This document shows, in pieces, positions 52,847 to 63,846 of a stretch of 64,000 bases of DNA. The notes under the pieces are model-generated. The model was given only the letters and a program-made list of their open reading frames with translations. It did no database searches and was not told the origin of the DNA. Position numbers and translations under genes: made by a program. The stretch is taken from assembly GCF_041261445.1 (NCBI RefSeq), contig NZ_JBGCCU010000040.1, forward strand, positions 27,360-91,359, in the 5' to 3' direction. Each line of letters begins with the position of its first letter. Positions within the stretch are counted from its first letter, which is position 1. The DNA comes from Catenulispora sp. EB89. Its GTDB lineage: Bacteria > Actinomycetota > Actinomycetes > Streptomycetales > Catenulisporaceae.

Positions 52847-53724
52847 TGGGCCAGAAGGTTAACCCGCATGGGTTCCGCCTCGGCATCACCACGGACTTCA
52901 AGTCCCGGTGGTACGCCGACAAGCTGTACAAGGACTACGTCAAGGAAGACGTCGCGATCCGCCGTCTGATGACGGAGGGCATGGACCGCGCGGGCATCAG
53001 CAAGGTGGAGATCGAGCGCACGCGCGACCGTGTCCGCGTCGACATCCACACCGCGCGTCCGGGCATCGTCATCGGCCGCCGCGGCGCCGAGGCCGACCGC
53101 ATCCGCGGCAAGCTCGAGAAGCTGACCGCCAAGCAGGTCCAGCTGAACATCCTCGAGGTGCGCAACCCCGAGAGCGACGCCCAGCTGGTCGCGCAGGGCA
53201 TCGCGGAGCAGCTGGCGCAGCGTGTGGCCTTCCGCCGCGCGATGCGCAAGGCGATCCAGTCCTCCATGAAGGCCGGCGTCAAGGGCATCAAGGTCCAGGT
53301 CTCCGGTCGTCTGGGCGGCGCCGAGATGAGCCGCTCGGAGCAGTACCGCGAGGGCCGCGTGCCCCTGCACACGCTCCGCGCGAACATCGACTACGGCTTC
53401 TACGAGGCCAAGACCACCTTCGGCCGGATCGGCGTGAAGGTCTGGATCTACAAGGGCGACGTCACGTCGCTGTCCGCGCAGCGCGCGCTGAACGCCGCGG
53501 AGGCCCGTGCCGGGCGCCCGCCGCGTGACGGCGGCGACCGCCGCGGCGGTGGCGGCCGTGACGGCGACCGCCGTGCCCCGCGTCGTGACGGCGGCGGCGG
53601 TGGCCGCGGCCCGCGTCGCGACGGCGGCGGTGGCGGCGGCCAGCAGTCCCAGGCCCCGCAGGCCCAGGCCCCGGCCGCCGCTGAGGCGTCGGCCCCGGCC
53701 GCTACCGAGACCAAGGAGGCGTGA
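52846..53724 (+). CDS. rpsC: 30S ribosomal protein S3 with long Arg/Gly-rich tail
   Basis: 292 aa from GTG 52846; longer than the usual 210-230. N-terminal [26 protein letters not shown] domain around [23 protein letters not shown], and C-domain ending [25 protein letters not shown]...KVWIYKGD. Residues ~221-292 form a tail: RGG/RRDGG-type repeats to about 265, then a Gln/Ala/Pro-rich end. S3 lines the mRNA entry channel and has helicase activity with S4 and S5. The tail is predicted disordered and basic. Confidence 0.96.
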   Translation: MGQKVNPHGFRLGITTDFKSRWYADKLYKDYVKEDVAIRRLMTEGMDRAGISKVEIERTRDRVRVDIHTARPGIVIGRRGAEADRIRGKLEKLTAKQVQLNILEVRNPESDAQLVAQGIAEQLAQRVAFRRAMRKAIQSSMKAGVKGIKVQVSGRLGGAEMSRSEQYREGRVPLHTLRANIDYGFYEAKTTFGRIGVKVWIYKGDVTSLSAQRALNAAEARAGRPPRDGGDRRGGGGRDGDRRAPRRDGGGGGRGPRRDGGGGGGQQSQAPQAQAPAAAEASAPAATETKEA

Positions 53725-54143
53725 TGCTGATCCCTCGGCGGGTCAAGCACCGCAAGCAGCACCACCCCGGTCGCTCCGGCGCCTCCAAGGGCGGCAACAA
53801 CCTGGCGTTCGGCGAGTACGGCATCCAGGCGCTGACCCCGGCGTACGTGACCAACCGGCAGATCGAGTCCGCCCGTATCGCCATCAACCGGCACATCCGC
53901 CGTGGTGGCAAGGTGTGGATCAACATCTACCCGGACCGTCCGCTGACCAAGAAGCCGGCCGAGACCCGCATGGGTTCCGGCAAGGGTTCGCCCGAGTGGT
54001 GGGTCGCGAACGTCAAGCCCGGCCGAGTGCTCTTCGAGCTCTCGTACCCGAACGAGGAGCGCGCACGCGAGGCCCTGCTTCGCGCGACGCACAAGCTCCC
54101 GCTCAAGTGCCGGATCATCAAGCGTGAGGCAGGTGACATCTGA
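53724..54143 (+). CDS. rplP: 50S ribosomal protein L16
   Basis: 139 aa from ATG 53724 ([14 protein letters not shown]), overlapping the rpsC TGA by one base; the GTG at 53721 gives one extra residue and is less likely. [39 protein letters not shown] is diagnostic. It contacts A-site tRNA and is the avilamycin/evernimicin target protein. Confidence 0.98.
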   Translation: MLIPRRVKHRKQHHPGRSGASKGGNNLAFGEYGIQALTPAYVTNRQIESARIAINRHIRRGGKVWINIYPDRPLTKKPAETRMGSGKGSPEWWVANVKPGRVLFELSYPNEERAREALLRATHKLPLKCRIIKREAGDI

Positions 54144-54367
54144 TGGCGACCGGGACCACCGCGCGCGAACTGCGCGAGCTCGGCGACGCCGAACTGCTGG
54201 AGAAGCTCCGTGAGAGCAAGGAGGAGCTGTTCAACCTCCGCTTCCAGCAGGCCACCGGCCAGCTTGAGAACCACGGCCGCATGCGCGCCGTGAAGAAGGA
54301 CATCGCTCGCATCTACACCCTGATGACAGAGCGTGAGCTCGGCATCGGCATTCAGGAGGCGAAGTGA
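54143..54367 (+). CDS. rpmC: 50S ribosomal protein L29
   Basis: 74 aa from ATG 54143, overlapping rplP by one base. [52 protein letters not shown] is the helical hairpin located at the tunnel exit beside L23. Overlaps rpsQ by 4 bp. Confidence 0.97.
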   Translation: MATGTTARELRELGDAELLEKLRESKEELFNLRFQQATGQLENHGRMRAVKKDIARIYTLMTERELGIGIQEAK

Positions 54368-54642
54368 GCGAGACCGTGGAGAACACCGAGGCGCGTGGCG
54401 CGCGCAAGGTGCGCGAGGGCTACGTCGTGAGCGACAAGATGGAGAAGACCATCGTCGTTCTCGTCGAGGACCGCAAGACGCACCCGAAGTACCGCAAGGT
54501 CGTGCGCCGCACCACCAAGCTCAAGGCCCACGACGAGCAGAACACGGCCGGCATCGGCGACCGCGTCCTGCTCATGGAGACCCGGCCGCTCTCGGCGACC
54601 AAGCGCTGGCGCCTGGTCGAGGTTCTCGAGAAGGCCAAGTAA
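54364..54642 (+). CDS. rpsQ: 30S ribosomal protein S17
   Basis: 92 aa from GTG 54364. OB-fold protein: [45 protein letters not shown] and [23 protein letters not shown]. Primary 16S-binding assembly protein. Last gene of the S10 cluster before a 91-nt structured spacer. Confidence 0.97.
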   Translation: MSETVENTEARGARKVREGYVVSDKMEKTIVVLVEDRKTHPKYRKVVRRTTKLKAHDEQNTAGIGDRVLLMETRPLSATKRWRLVEVLEKAK

Positions 54643-54660
54643 CCAGTCCGTTCGGCCAGG

Positions 54661-54707
54661 CACAGGGAAAGCTGCCGACTGGCTCGTCTGGGCGGCAGCC
54701 CCCTGTG
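54661..54707 (+). promoter_or_regulatory. Two-tier hairpin before rplN
   Basis: CACAGGG (54661-54667)/CCCTGTG (54701-54707) outside and GCTGCC (54671-54676)/GGCAGC (54694-54699) inside. In the 91-nt gap at the S10/spc boundary. No T-run; regulatory or processing role possible. Confidence 0.55.
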
Positions 54708-54733
54708 AACCGGCACGACGAAGGAGATAGATA

Positions 54734-55102
54734 GTGATCCAGCAGGAGTCGCGGCTCCGGGTCGCCGACAACACCGGAGCGAAGGAAATCCTTTGCATCC
54801 GCGTGCTCGGTGGCTCCAGCCGCCGCTACGCCGGAATCGGCGACGTCATCGTCGCCACCGTGAAGGACGCCCTGCCCGGCGCGGGCGTCAAGAAGGGCGA
54901 CGTCGTCAAGGCCGTCATCGTGCGCACCGTCAAGGAGCGCCGGCGTCCGGACGGCTCGTACATCCGCTTCGACGAGAACGCGGCCGTCCTGATCAAGGAC
55001 GGCGGGGACCCGCGCGGGACCCGTATCTTCGGCCCGGTGGGCCGCGAGCTGCGCGAGAAGCGCTACATGCGCATCGTCTCGCTCGCCCCGGAGGTGCTGT
55101 AA
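54734..55102 (+). CDS. rplN: 50S ribosomal protein L14
   Basis: 122 aa from GTG 54734 behind [33 protein letters not shown] and [17 protein letters not shown] are diagnostic. Subunit-interface protein and RsfS silencing-factor site. First gene of the spc cluster. Confidence 0.98.
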   Translation: MIQQESRLRVADNTGAKEILCIRVLGGSSRRYAGIGDVIVATVKDALPGAGVKKGDVVKAVIVRTVKERRRPDGSYIRFDENAAVLIKDGGDPRGTRIFGPVGRELREKRYMRIVSLAPEVL

Positions 55103-55105
55103 GCC

Positions 55106-55474
55106 ATGGGTGGTCTGAACATCAAGAAGGGTGACCTGGTCCAGGTCATCACCGGTAAGGACAAGGGTCTGCAGGGCAAGGTCATCCAGGCCTTCCCGGA
55201 GACCGAGAAGGTCCTCGTCGAGGGCGTCAACCGGGTCAAGAAGCACACCAAGGTCGGCCAGTCCGTCCGCGGGAGCAAGACCGGCGGCATCATCACCATC
55301 GAGGCCCCGGTCCACGTCTCCAACGTGATGCTGGTCGTCGAGCACGAGGGCGTCAAGGTCGTCACGCGCGTGGGCTACCGCCGCGTGGAGGAGGAGCGCA
55401 CGCTCGCCGACGGTTCCAAGAAGACCGTCACGCGCAGCGTCCGCTACGCCAAGCGCACCGGTAAGGACATCTGA
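55106..55474 (+). CDS. rplX: 50S ribosomal protein L24
   Basis: 122 aa from ATG 55106, somewhat longer than the common ~105. KOW motif [22 protein letters not shown], then [15 protein letters not shown] and [20 protein letters not shown]; the C-terminal ~20 residues ([20 protein letters not shown]) are the extension. Assembly initiator protein near the tunnel exit. Confidence 0.97.
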   Translation: MGGLNIKKGDLVQVITGKDKGLQGKVIQAFPETEKVLVEGVNRVKKHTKVGQSVRGSKTGGIITIEAPVHVSNVMLVVEHEGVKVVTRVGYRRVEEERTLADGSKKTVTRSVRYAKRTGKDI

Positions 55475-55475
55475 C

Positions 55476-56048
55476 ATGACCGTGACTGAGACTGAGACCA
55501 CGGTGCAGCCGCGGCTGAAGCTGCGTTACCGCTCGGAGATCGCCCCGGCGCTCAAGGAGCAGTTCAGCTTCCCGAACGTCATGCTGATCCCCGGTCTGAC
55601 CAAGATCGTCGTCAACATGGGTGTCGGCGACGCCGCCCGCGACTCCAAGCTGATGGACGGTGCCGTCCGCGACCTCGCGGCGATCACCGGCCAGAAGCCG
55701 ACCGTGACCCGGGCCCGCAAGTCCATCGCGCAGTTCAAGCTGCGCGAGGGCCAGCCCATCGGCGCGCACGTCACGCTGCGCGGCGACCGGATGTGGGAGT
55801 TCTGCGACCGGCTGGTGTCGGTGGCCCTGCCCCGTATCCGTGACTTCCGCGGTCTGTCGCCCAAGCAGTTCGACGGTCGTGGCAACTACACGTTCGGTCT
55901 GAACGAGCAGTCGATGTTCCACGAGATCGACCAGGACAAGATCGACCGCGTGCGCGGCATGGACATCACCGTCGTGACCACCGCCCGCAACGACGACGAG
56001 GGTCGCGCCCTGCTGCGTCTCCTCGGATTCCCGTTCAAGGAGGCGTGA
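55476..56048 (+). CDS. rplE: 50S ribosomal protein L5
   Basis: 190 aa from ATG 55476, one base after rplX. An N-terminal ~12-residue Thr/Glu-rich lead precedes the core: [41 protein letters not shown] and [28 protein letters not shown]. Binds 5S rRNA and contacts P-site tRNA via bridge B1b. Confidence 0.98.
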   Translation: MTVTETETTVQPRLKLRYRSEIAPALKEQFSFPNVMLIPGLTKIVVNMGVGDAARDSKLMDGAVRDLAAITGQKPTVTRARKSIAQFKLREGQPIGAHVTLRGDRMWEFCDRLVSVALPRIRDFRGLSPKQFDGRGNYTFGLNEQSMFHEIDQDKIDRVRGMDITVVTTARNDDEGRALLRLLGFPFKEA

Positions 56049-56052
56049 TCAC

Positions 56053-56238
56053 ATGGCGAAGAAGGCCCTGATCAACAAGGCTCTCGCGAAGCCGAAGTTC
56101 AAGGTGCGCGGCTACACCCGCTGCTCCAAGTGCGGTCGCCCGCACTCGGTCTACCGCAAGTTCGGCCTGTGCCGGGTTTGCCTGCGCGAGATGGCGCACG
56201 CCGGCGAACTGCCGGGCGTGACCAAGAGCTCCTGGTAA
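56053..56238 (+). CDS. rpsZ: 30S ribosomal protein S14, zinc-binding type (type Z)
   Basis: 61 aa from ATG 56053, the short zinc form. Zinc ligands C24-x2-C27 and C40-x2-C43 in [29 protein letters not shown]. In actinobacteria a zinc-free S14 paralogue may exist elsewhere under Zur, which would make this the zinc-replete copy. Followed by a 94-nt structured gap. Confidence 0.97.
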   Translation: MAKKALINKALAKPKFKVRGYTRCSKCGRPHSVYRKFGLCRVCLREMAHAGELPGVTKSSW

Positions 56239-56256
56239 CTACTACACGCCGCAGGT

Positions 56257-56301
56257 CCCCGCGTATGTGCACTCTGATCGGAGAGTGTGAGCAGCGCGGG
56301 G
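56257..56301 (+). promoter_or_regulatory. Two-tier hairpin before rpsH
   Basis: CCCCGCG (56257-56263)/CGCGGGG (56295-56301) outside and CACTCT (56270-56275)/AGAGTG (56282-56287) inside. Lies between rpsZ and rpsH; no T-run. Confidence 0.5.
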
Positions 56302-56332
56302 ATACCACGGCGAGGAAGGCCTACGGCCAACC

Positions 56333-56731
56333 ATGACCATGACCGACCCGATCGCGGACATGCTCACCCGGCTGCGGAACGCCAACTCGGCGTACCACGA
56401 CCAGGTGACCATGCCGTCCAGCAAGATCAAGACCCACATCTGCGAGATCCTCAAGCAGGAGGGCTACATCGCCTCCTGGAAGGTCGAGGACGCGGAGGTG
56501 GGCAAGTCCCTCACCATCGAGCTGAAGTTCGGCCCGAACCGTGAGCGCTCCATCGCGGGCATCAAGCGCATCTCGAAGCCGGGTCTGCGCGTGTACGCGA
56601 AGAGCACGGGCCTGCCGAAGGTCCTCGGCGGCCTCGGTGTCGCCATCATCTCGACTTCGACCGGTCTGCTGACCGACCGCCAGGCCGCACGCAAGGGCGT
56701 CGGCGGCGAAGTCCTCGCCTACGTCTGGTAG
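56333..56731 (+). CDS. rpsH: 30S ribosomal protein S8
   Basis: 132 aa from ATG 56333 with GAGGAAGG upstream. [30 protein letters not shown] start and [26 protein letters not shown] end are diagnostic. In E. coli S8 represses the spc operon by binding mRNA; the hairpin just upstream could be relevant, though this is not shown. Confidence 0.98.
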   Translation: MTMTDPIADMLTRLRNANSAYHDQVTMPSSKIKTHICEILKQEGYIASWKVEDAEVGKSLTIELKFGPNRERSIAGIKRISKPGLRVYAKSTGLPKVLGGLGVAIISTSTGLLTDRQAARKGVGGEVLAYVW

Positions 56732-56751
56732 TAAGGGAAGGAGGAGAAGCA

Positions 56752-57294
56752 ATGTCTCGTATTGGACGGCTGCCGATCCCGGTTCCCGCCGGCGTCGACG
56801 TCACCATCAACGGCCAGGACGTGACCGTCAAGGGTCCCAAGGGCACCCTGTCGCACACGGTCGTCAACCCGATCACGATCGAGAAGGGCGACGACGGCAA
56901 CCTGGTCGTCTCGCGCCCCAACGACGAGCGGATCGCCAAGGAGCGCCACGGTCTGTCGCGCACCCTGGTCAACAACATGATCATCGGCGTGACCCAGGGC
57001 TACACCAAGAACCTGGAGATCTCCGGTGTCGGTTACCGCGTGACCGCCAAGGGCTCGGACCTCGAGTTCGCCCTGGGCTACAGCCACCCGGTTCCGGTCC
57101 CGGCTCCCGCCGGTATCACCTTCGCCGTGGAGAGCCCGACCAGGTTCTCCGTGTCCGGGATCGACAAGCAGCTGGTGGGCGAGACCTGCGCCTACATCAA
57201 GAAGCTGCGCAAGATCGACCCGTACAAGGGCAAGGGCATCAAGTTCGCCGGCGAGGTCATCCGCCGCAAGGCCGGAAAGGCTGGGAAGAAGTAA
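56752..57294 (+). CDS. rplF: 50S ribosomal protein L6
   Basis: 180 aa from ATG 56752 behind [39 protein letters not shown] and the conserved C-terminal signature [28 protein letters not shown]. Binds near the sarcin-ricin loop. TAA overlaps the rplR ATG (TAATG). Confidence 0.98.
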   Translation: MSRIGRLPIPVPAGVDVTINGQDVTVKGPKGTLSHTVVNPITIEKGDDGNLVVSRPNDERIAKERHGLSRTLVNNMIIGVTQGYTKNLEISGVGYRVTAKGSDLEFALGYSHPVPVPAPAGITFAVESPTRFSVSGIDKQLVGETCAYIKKLRKIDPYKGKGIKFAGEVIRRKAGKAGKK

Positions 57295-57677
57295 TGGCTT
57301 TCGCAGTCAAGATCGGCAAGGGTCCGGCGAAGAAGCGCAACGCGGTCAAGCGCCGCCACCTGCGCGTCCGCAAGAAGGTCTCCGGCACGGCACTGCGTCC
57401 GCGCCTGGTGGTCACCCGCTCCTCGCGGCACATGGTCGCGCAGATCGTGGACGACGTCACCCGCGTGACGCTGGCTTCCGCCTCCACCATGGAGGCCGGC
57501 CTGCGCACCGGCGACGGCGACAAGACCGCCAAGGCCAAGGAAGTGGGCAAGCTCGTCGCCGAGCGGGCCAAGGCCAAGGGTGTCGGCACGGTCGTCTTCG
57601 ACCGCGGCGGCAACAAGTACCACGGCCGGGTGGCCGCGGTGGCCGACGGCGCCCGGGAAGCAGGGCTGGACCTGTGA
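57294..57677 (+). CDS. rplR: 50S ribosomal protein L18
   Basis: 127 aa from ATG 57294. [41 protein letters not shown] and [26 protein letters not shown] define L18, a 5S rRNA binder. Coupled to rplF. Confidence 0.97.
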   Translation: MAFAVKIGKGPAKKRNAVKRRHLRVRKKVSGTALRPRLVVTRSSRHMVAQIVDDVTRVTLASASTMEAGLRTGDGDKTAKAKEVGKLVAERAKAKGVGTVVFDRGGNKYHGRVAAVADGAREAGLDL

Positions 57678-57708
57678 GGAACACGAGCACGAACGGAAGG
57701 AGCCTCTG

Positions 57709-58347
57709 ATGGCTGGACCGCAGCGCCGCGGAGGCGGCTTCGGTGGACAGAACAACCAGGGCGGCGGCGGCGAGGGCGGCAACAACCGCCGTGAGCGCCG
57801 TGACCGTCGTGGCGACCAGGCCCCGGTGGAGAAGTCGGCGCACATCGAGCGCGTCGTCACCATCAACCGCGTGGCCAAGGTCGTGCGCGGTGGCCGCCGC
57901 TTCAGCTTCACCGCTCTGGTGATCGTCGGCGACGGCGAGGGCACCGTGGGCGTGGGCTACGGCAAGGCGAAGGAAGTCCGCGACGCGATCGCCAAGGGTG
58001 TCGAGGAGGCCAAGAAGAACTTCTTCAAGGTTCCGCGCATCCAGGGCACGATCCCGCACCCGATTCAGGGCGAGCGCGCCGCCGGCGTCGTTCTCCTGAA
58101 GCCGGCCGCCCCCGGTACCGGCGTCATCGCCGGCGGTCCGGTGCGCGCCGTGCTGGAGTGCGCGGGCGTCCACGACGTGCTGAGCAAGTCGCTCGGCTCG
58201 GACAACCCGATCAACATCGTCCACGCGACCGTGGCGGCCCTGAAGGGCCTGGTCCGGCCCGAGGAAGTCGCCGCGCGCCGCGGGCTCCCGCTGGAGGACG
58301 TGGCCCCGGCCGCCCTCCTGCGCGCCCGCGCCGGTGTGGGGAGCTGA
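57709..58347 (+). CDS. rpsE: 30S ribosomal protein S5 with Gly/Arg-rich N-terminus
   Basis: 212 aa from ATG 57709 behind GGAAGGAG. Residues 1-37 are Gly/Arg/Asn-rich ([14 protein letters not shown]... RRERRDRRG). The S5 core follows: [44 protein letters not shown] with the spectinomycin-loop region, and [37 protein letters not shown]. Located at the mRNA entry beside S3. Confidence 0.97.
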   Translation: MAGPQRRGGGFGGQNNQGGGGEGGNNRRERRDRRGDQAPVEKSAHIERVVTINRVAKVVRGGRRFSFTALVIVGDGEGTVGVGYGKAKEVRDAIAKGVEEAKKNFFKVPRIQGTIPHPIQGERAAGVVLLKPAAPGTGVIAGGPVRAVLECAGVHDVLSKSLGSDNPINIVHATVAALKGLVRPEEVAARRGLPLEDVAPAALLRARAGVGS

Positions 58348-58352
58348 GAGAC

Positions 58353-58535
58353 ATGGCCCGTTTGAAGATCACGCAGACCCGCTCCAAGATCGGCACGAAG
58401 CAGAACCACCGGGACACCCTCCGGTCGCTCGGTCTGAAGCGGATCAACGACACCGTGGTGAAGGAGGACCTCCCGCAGTTCCGGGGCATGGTCCACACCG
58501 TCCGCCACCTGGTCAAGGTCGAGGAGGTCGACTGA
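58353..58535 (+). CDS. rpmD: 50S ribosomal protein L30
   Basis: 60 aa from ATG 58353, the usual small size. [38 protein letters not shown] and [17 protein letters not shown] are diagnostic. One base separates its stop from rplO. Confidence 0.96.
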   Translation: MARLKITQTRSKIGTKQNHRDTLRSLGLKRINDTVVKEDLPQFRGMVHTVRHLVKVEEVD

Positions 58536-58536
58536 C

Positions 58537-58977
58537 ATGACGCTGAAGGTCCACCACCTCCGCCCGGCTCCGGGCGCGAAGACCGCCAAGACCCGCGTGG
58601 GTCGCGGCGAGGGCAGCAAGGGCAAGACGGCCGGCCGCGGTACCAAGGGCACCAAGGCCCGCTACCAGGTCTCGGCCCGCTTCGAGGGCGGCCAGATGCC
58701 GCTGCACATGCGCCTGCCCAAGGGTCGCGGCTTCAAGAACCCGTTCAAGGTGACCTTCCAGGTCGTCAACCTGGACAAGCTCTCGGCCCTGTACCCGGCC
58801 GGCGGCGAGGTCACGGTCGACGACCTGGTCGCCAAGGGCGCGGTCCGCGACAACGAGCTCGTCAAGGTGCTCGGCACCGGCGACGTCTCGGTCGCCCTGC
58901 AGGTGAAGGCGCACGCCTTCTCCGCCTCCGCGAAGGAGAAGCTGGCTGCCGCCGGCGGCTCCGCCGAGGAGATCTGA
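58537..58977 (+). CDS. rplO: 50S ribosomal protein L15
   Basis: 146 aa from ATG 58537. [41 protein letters not shown] and the C-terminal [26 protein letters not shown] region are typical. Late assembly protein. A T-rich terminator follows directly, so secY is not simply co-transcribed. Confidence 0.97.
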   Translation: MTLKVHHLRPAPGAKTAKTRVGRGEGSKGKTAGRGTKGTKARYQVSARFEGGQMPLHMRLPKGRGFKNPFKVTFQVVNLDKLSALYPAGGEVTVDDLVAKGAVRDNELVKVLGTGDVSVALQVKAHAFSASAKEKLAAAGGSAEEI

Positions 58978-59003
58978 GCCGCTAGGCGCAGGAATCAGTA
59001 GAG

Positions 59004-59043
59004 GCGCCGCCCCGGGCCGTATGGCTCGGGGCGGCGCTTTTTT
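59004..59043 (+). terminator. Intrinsic terminator after rplO
   Basis: 15-bp stem with one G-U pair (59004-59018 with 59023-59037), loop GTAT, then six T at 59038-59043. It ends the spc cluster transcript. Confidence 0.93.
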
Positions 59044-59097
59044 GTGCGCCTATAGCGAACACACATATAGATAGGTGCGGCTCGGGTTGCCGCGGCC

Positions 59098-59249
59098 GGA
59101 TCGCAGTGCCGGAAGTGCGGCCGGATCGCGGCACGGAGTCCGAGGCCGGAATGCTCGGCGGATGTTCGCCGCGGGGCTGGATCGCGGTGCGGAGTCCGAG
59201 GCCGGAACGCTCGGCTGAAGTTCGCCGCGCGGCCGGATCGCGGCACCGG
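59098..59249. repeat. 56-bp imperfect tandem repeat upstream of secY
   Basis: GGATCGCGG anchors recur at 59123, 59179 and 59235 (56-bp period), with a shorter partial at 59098. Between anchors GGAGTCCGAGGCCGGAA and GTTCGCCG are shared. Non-coding; weak ORFs on both strands here are shadows. Confidence 0.75.
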
Positions 59250-59732
59250 ACTGCTGGTTGGACAGTGCGGCGTGCTGGGCCGGCGCGCTGCCGAATCTCG
59301 GTGCGAGGCCGGATTTGAGGAACCAGCAGGGTGTTCGGGCTCCGTGAGCGGCATTGGCCTGGCACATCGTCGTCGAGCCAGGCGTCTCGCGCGCAGGCGT
59401 GTCGATCGGCTCCTGGCAAGCCCCTGGGCGTCCCGCTGGCAAGCTGATTCCCGAGGCGCCGACCGTGCGTCCCGACCCCTCGGCACACAGTCCAGCGCGG
59501 GCAAGCGCTTCACGGCGCACCCCTGTCCACCCACGCCTCATCACCTGCTGGCAAGCCGCTTCCGGCACGTGCACAGGTTGCTCGTCCGCACGCTCGCGGC
59601 CACCGAAAGCCCGCCGAACAGGGCCCCGATCCGCCCCCGCGCGAACCACCCCACCCCGACCCCCAGTAACGCCGCGGCCACCGTGCGCCGAACCCTCCCA
59701 CCCGACGCTCGCCTTCGCCTCCCTGCTATGCG

Positions 59733-59738
59733 TAAGAT
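59733..59738 (+). promoter_or_regulatory. Candidate -10 element for secY
   Basis: TAAGAT in the 823-bp gap 59044-59866, about 130 bp before secY; no convincing -35. Apart from the repeats, the rest of this gap shows nothing I can name. Confidence 0.3.
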
Positions 59739-59866
59739 GGCGCAGGTCGGCCATCACCCCGACCCGACCCCGTGTGCCCTCCGAGCCCCGCGTACCTGCG
59801 CAGAGCCCGCGGCGCGCGGTCATCAGGACCCTTTGACAATCTGTCGCGTCAAGGCGCAGGAGGACC

Positions 59867-61213
<1,347 letters not shown>

Positions 61214-61304
61214 CGGCGGTGATGACGACGGCGTCGACGCGCCTCACCCGACGCGGGCGGCACCGGGCCGTCCGTCCCACTGACGCCGAAGGGTTCCTCA
61301 TCTA

Positions 61305-61982
61305 GTGCGTATCGTTCTCGTCGGACCGCCGGGGGCGGGCAAGGGCACCCAGGCCTCGTTCATCGCCGGCCACCTGGGTGTCCCGAAGATCAGCACGGGC
61401 GACATCTTCCGGATGAACATCTCGCAGGGCACCCCGCTCGGCGTGCAGGCCAAGGAGTACCTGGACGCCGGACAGTTGGTCCCGGACGAGCTCACGATAG
61501 ACATCGTCCGCGACCGGCTCTCGCAGCCGGACGCGGCCGACGGCTTCCTGCTCGACGGCTTCCCGCGCAACGTCGCCCAGGCCGAGGAGCTGGACAAGAT
61601 CCTGGCCGACAACGGTGTCACGCCCTCGGTCGGCAAGGCCTACCTGGACGTGGTGCTCGACCTCGAGGTCGACAACAACGAGGTGATCAAGCGGATCTCC
61701 GGCCGCCGGCTGTGCCGCAACGACTCCGGGCACATCTTCCACGTCGACTACAGCCCCTCGGCGGCCGGCGACAAGTGCGAGATCTGCGGCGGCGAGCTCT
61801 ACCAGCGCTCGGACGACGCCGAGGACGTGGTGCGCACCCGCCTGGAGGTCTACGCCGCCGAGACCGCCCCGATCATCGACTACTACCGCGAGCAGGGTGT
61901 GCTGACCACGATCGACGCCACCGGCGAGGTCGACGTCATCACCCGGCGCGCCTTCGCGGCGGTCGACGCCGCCCGCGGCTGA
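61305..61982 (+). CDS. adk: Adenylate kinase
   Basis: 225 aa from GTG 61305. P-loop [10 protein letters not shown] at 7-16, AMP-binding region, catalytic FLLDGFPRN near 85, and a long LID (about 127-165) with C-R-N-D-S-G-H and C-E-I-C, a Cys/His pattern like the structural-zinc LID of Gram-positive enzymes. Catalyses 2 ADP = ATP + AMP. A 91-bp gap after secY holds no gene. Confidence 0.97.
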   Translation: MRIVLVGPPGAGKGTQASFIAGHLGVPKISTGDIFRMNISQGTPLGVQAKEYLDAGQLVPDELTIDIVRDRLSQPDAADGFLLDGFPRNVAQAEELDKILADNGVTPSVGKAYLDVVLDLEVDNNEVIKRISGRRLCRNDSGHIFHVDYSPSAAGDKCEICGGELYQRSDDAEDVVRTRLEVYAAETAPIIDYYREQGVLTTIDATGEVDVITRRAFAAVDAARG

Positions 61983-62029
61983 GCCACACCGGCCGGCCCC
62001 CTCCCGCAGTCCCGAAGGAAATCCCACAC

Positions 62030-62857
62030 ATGCACGCCCACGGCGACGACGACGGCCTCATCGAGCTGAAGACCTCCGAGCAGTTCGAGGCCATGAAGCA
62101 GGCGGGCAAGGTCGTCTCGCGGACGCTGGCGCTGCTGCGCTCGGCGGTCCGGCCGGGCATCACCACCGGTGAGCTGGACCGGATCGCCGAGGAGTCCATC
62201 CGATCGCTCGGCGCCGCCCCGTCGTTCCTGGGCTACGGCGACTTCCCCGGCTCGATCTGCGCCTCGGTCAACGAGGAGATCGTGCACGGCATCCCCGGCT
62301 CCCGCGTGCTGCGCGAGGGCGACCTGATCTCCATCGACTGCGGCGCCATCATCCCGGCCGACCCCGCGCAGGCCGCGACCGGCCGCTGGAACACCCGGGG
62401 CTGGCACGCCGACGCCGCCATCACCGTCCCGGTCGGCGAGGTCGCCCCGGAACTCGCCGAGCTCTCCCGGGTCACCGAGCAGGCCATGTGGGCCGGCATC
62501 AACGCGGTGAAGGAGGGCGTCGCGCTCAACGACGTCTCCACCGCGATCGACGGCTACACCCGCTCCCAGCCCCGCCGCTACGGCATCGTCCGGGACTACG
62601 GCGGCCACGGCATCGGCTCGGCCATGCACATGGCCCCGATGGTGTTCAACTACCCGGTCCGCGGCGAGCACACGGTGCTGGCCACCGGCATGGCGATCGC
62701 CATCGAGCCGATGCTGACCCTGGGCAAGAACAAGACCCGGGTCCTCGCCGACGACTGGACGGTCGTGGCCAAGGACGGCTCCCCGGCGGCACACTGGGAG
62801 CACACAGTCGCCCTGACGCCCGAGGGCGTCGTGGTGACCACTGCTCCGGAAGAGTGA
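62030..62857 (+). CDS. map: Methionine aminopeptidase, type I
   Basis: 275 aa from ATG 62030 (MHAHGDDDGL); AAGGAAA lies upstream. Metal ligands are all in place: two Asp in GWHADAAI and DCGAI, His in GGHGIGSAMH, Glu in IEPML and WEHTVALT. Removes N-terminal Met co-translationally. The N-terminus lacks the SH3-type zinc finger, so it is the short class. Confidence 0.96.
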   Translation: MHAHGDDDGLIELKTSEQFEAMKQAGKVVSRTLALLRSAVRPGITTGELDRIAEESIRSLGAAPSFLGYGDFPGSICASVNEEIVHGIPGSRVLREGDLISIDCGAIIPADPAQAATGRWNTRGWHADAAITVPVGEVAPELAELSRVTEQAMWAGINAVKEGVALNDVSTAIDGYTRSQPRRYGIVRDYGGHGIGSAMHMAPMVFNYPVRGEHTVLATGMAIAIEPMLTLGKNKTRVLADDWTVVAKDGSPAAHWEHTVALTPEGVVVTTAPEE

Positions 62858-62932
62858 CCAGACGTGACCGACAGGGGTGACCGCGCGACGCGGGGCGCCC
62901 CGGCGGCGACCCTGACCGGCGGACGATGAAGT

Positions 62933-63775
62933 ATGGCGCGTGACCGATCGGCGGCCCTGGCGGCCGCCGCGCTCCTGGCCCTCGGCGGTGCGGCCGGCTG
63001 CGGACCCTCCAAGAGCGCGGCGAAGCCTGCCGCCGCGCCGCAACCGGCCGGCCCCGCCACCCCGACCGCCCCGAGCTCGCCCGCCTCGCCGCCCGCGCCG
63101 ACCGCCGCCGCGCTCCAGGCCCGGCTGCTGACCCTGGCCGACATGCCGGCCGGCTTCGTCGCCGACGAGGACACCGACGACGCCAACGGCGTCATGTCCG
63201 CCACCGAACCGGACTGCCGGCCGATGACGGACCTGATGAACAGCCAGGGCCACCCGGCCGGCGCCCTGGCCTCCGCCGAGGCCTCGTTCACCCGCTCCCA
63301 GTTCGGCCCGAACATCGCCACCGGCCTGGCCGGCTTCGCCACCTCCGAGGCCGCGCAGAAGCTGTTGGACTCGGTCACCGAGGCGATGCGCAGCTGCACG
63401 AAGCTCACGGAGACCGACAAGGACGGCAGCAGCTACGACTTCCTGGTCGCGCAGTTGCCCTTCCCACAGACCGGCGACGCCAGCGGGGCGATCCGCATCG
63501 TCGCCGACGTGGACGACCTGCCGGCGCAGGTGGACCTGGTGCTGGTGCGGGTCGGCAGCACCCTGCTCTACGTGGCCGACACCGGCTTCGGCACTACCGA
63601 CCCGGACCTGACGGAGCAGGTGGTCGCGCGGGCGGTGGCCAAGGTGAAGGACCCGGCCGCGGCGCGCTCGAAGCCCACCCCGGAGCCCGCGACGAGTTCG
63701 GATGCCACGCCGTCGGCGGCCCACGGGGCGGCGCAGGCGTGGGCGGGCGGCGATCCGGTGTCCTCAGGAGACTGA
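62933..63775 (+). CDS. Secreted lipoprotein, unknown function
   Basis: 280 aa from ATG 62933. Signal peptide with lipobox G-A-A-G-C (C23), then a Pro/Ala/Ser-rich linker to about residue 58. The folded part (about 60-235) opens LQARLLTLADMPAGFVADED and contains DCRPMTDLM and GFATSEAAQKLLDSVTEAMRSC with two cysteines likely disulphide-bonded; it ends in a Pro/Ser/Thr-rich tail. It loosely resembles PknH-sensor or LppX/LpqN-type lipoprotein sensor domains; I cannot name the family. Terminal in the secY-adk-map group but probably separate. Confidence 0.78.
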   Translation: MARDRSAALAAAALLALGGAAGCGPSKSAAKPAAAPQPAGPATPTAPSSPASPPAPTAAALQARLLTLADMPAGFVADEDTDDANGVMSATEPDCRPMTDLMNSQGHPAGALASAEASFTRSQFGPNIATGLAGFATSEAAQKLLDSVTEAMRSCTKLTETDKDGSSYDFLVAQLPFPQTGDASGAIRIVADVDDLPAQVDLVLVRVGSTLLYVADTGFGTTDPDLTEQVVARAVAKVKDPAAARSKPTPEPATSSDATPSAAHGAAQAWAGGDPVSSGD

Positions 63776-63846
63776 GGCCGGCCGCCGCCGCCCCACTTCG
63801 CGCGAATCAGTTCGGTCGGATCAATTCACTCGTACCGGTGCGCCCA

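Noticed and set aside
59354..59836. 160-aa ORF before secY
   Set aside because: Pro/Arg/Ser-dominated composition, no ribosome-binding site, no domain; looks like a chance ORF in non-coding DNA.
59835..59840. TTGACA as the secY -35 element
   Set aside because: It lies only ~30 bp from the ATG, with the ribosome-binding site where a -10 would have to be.
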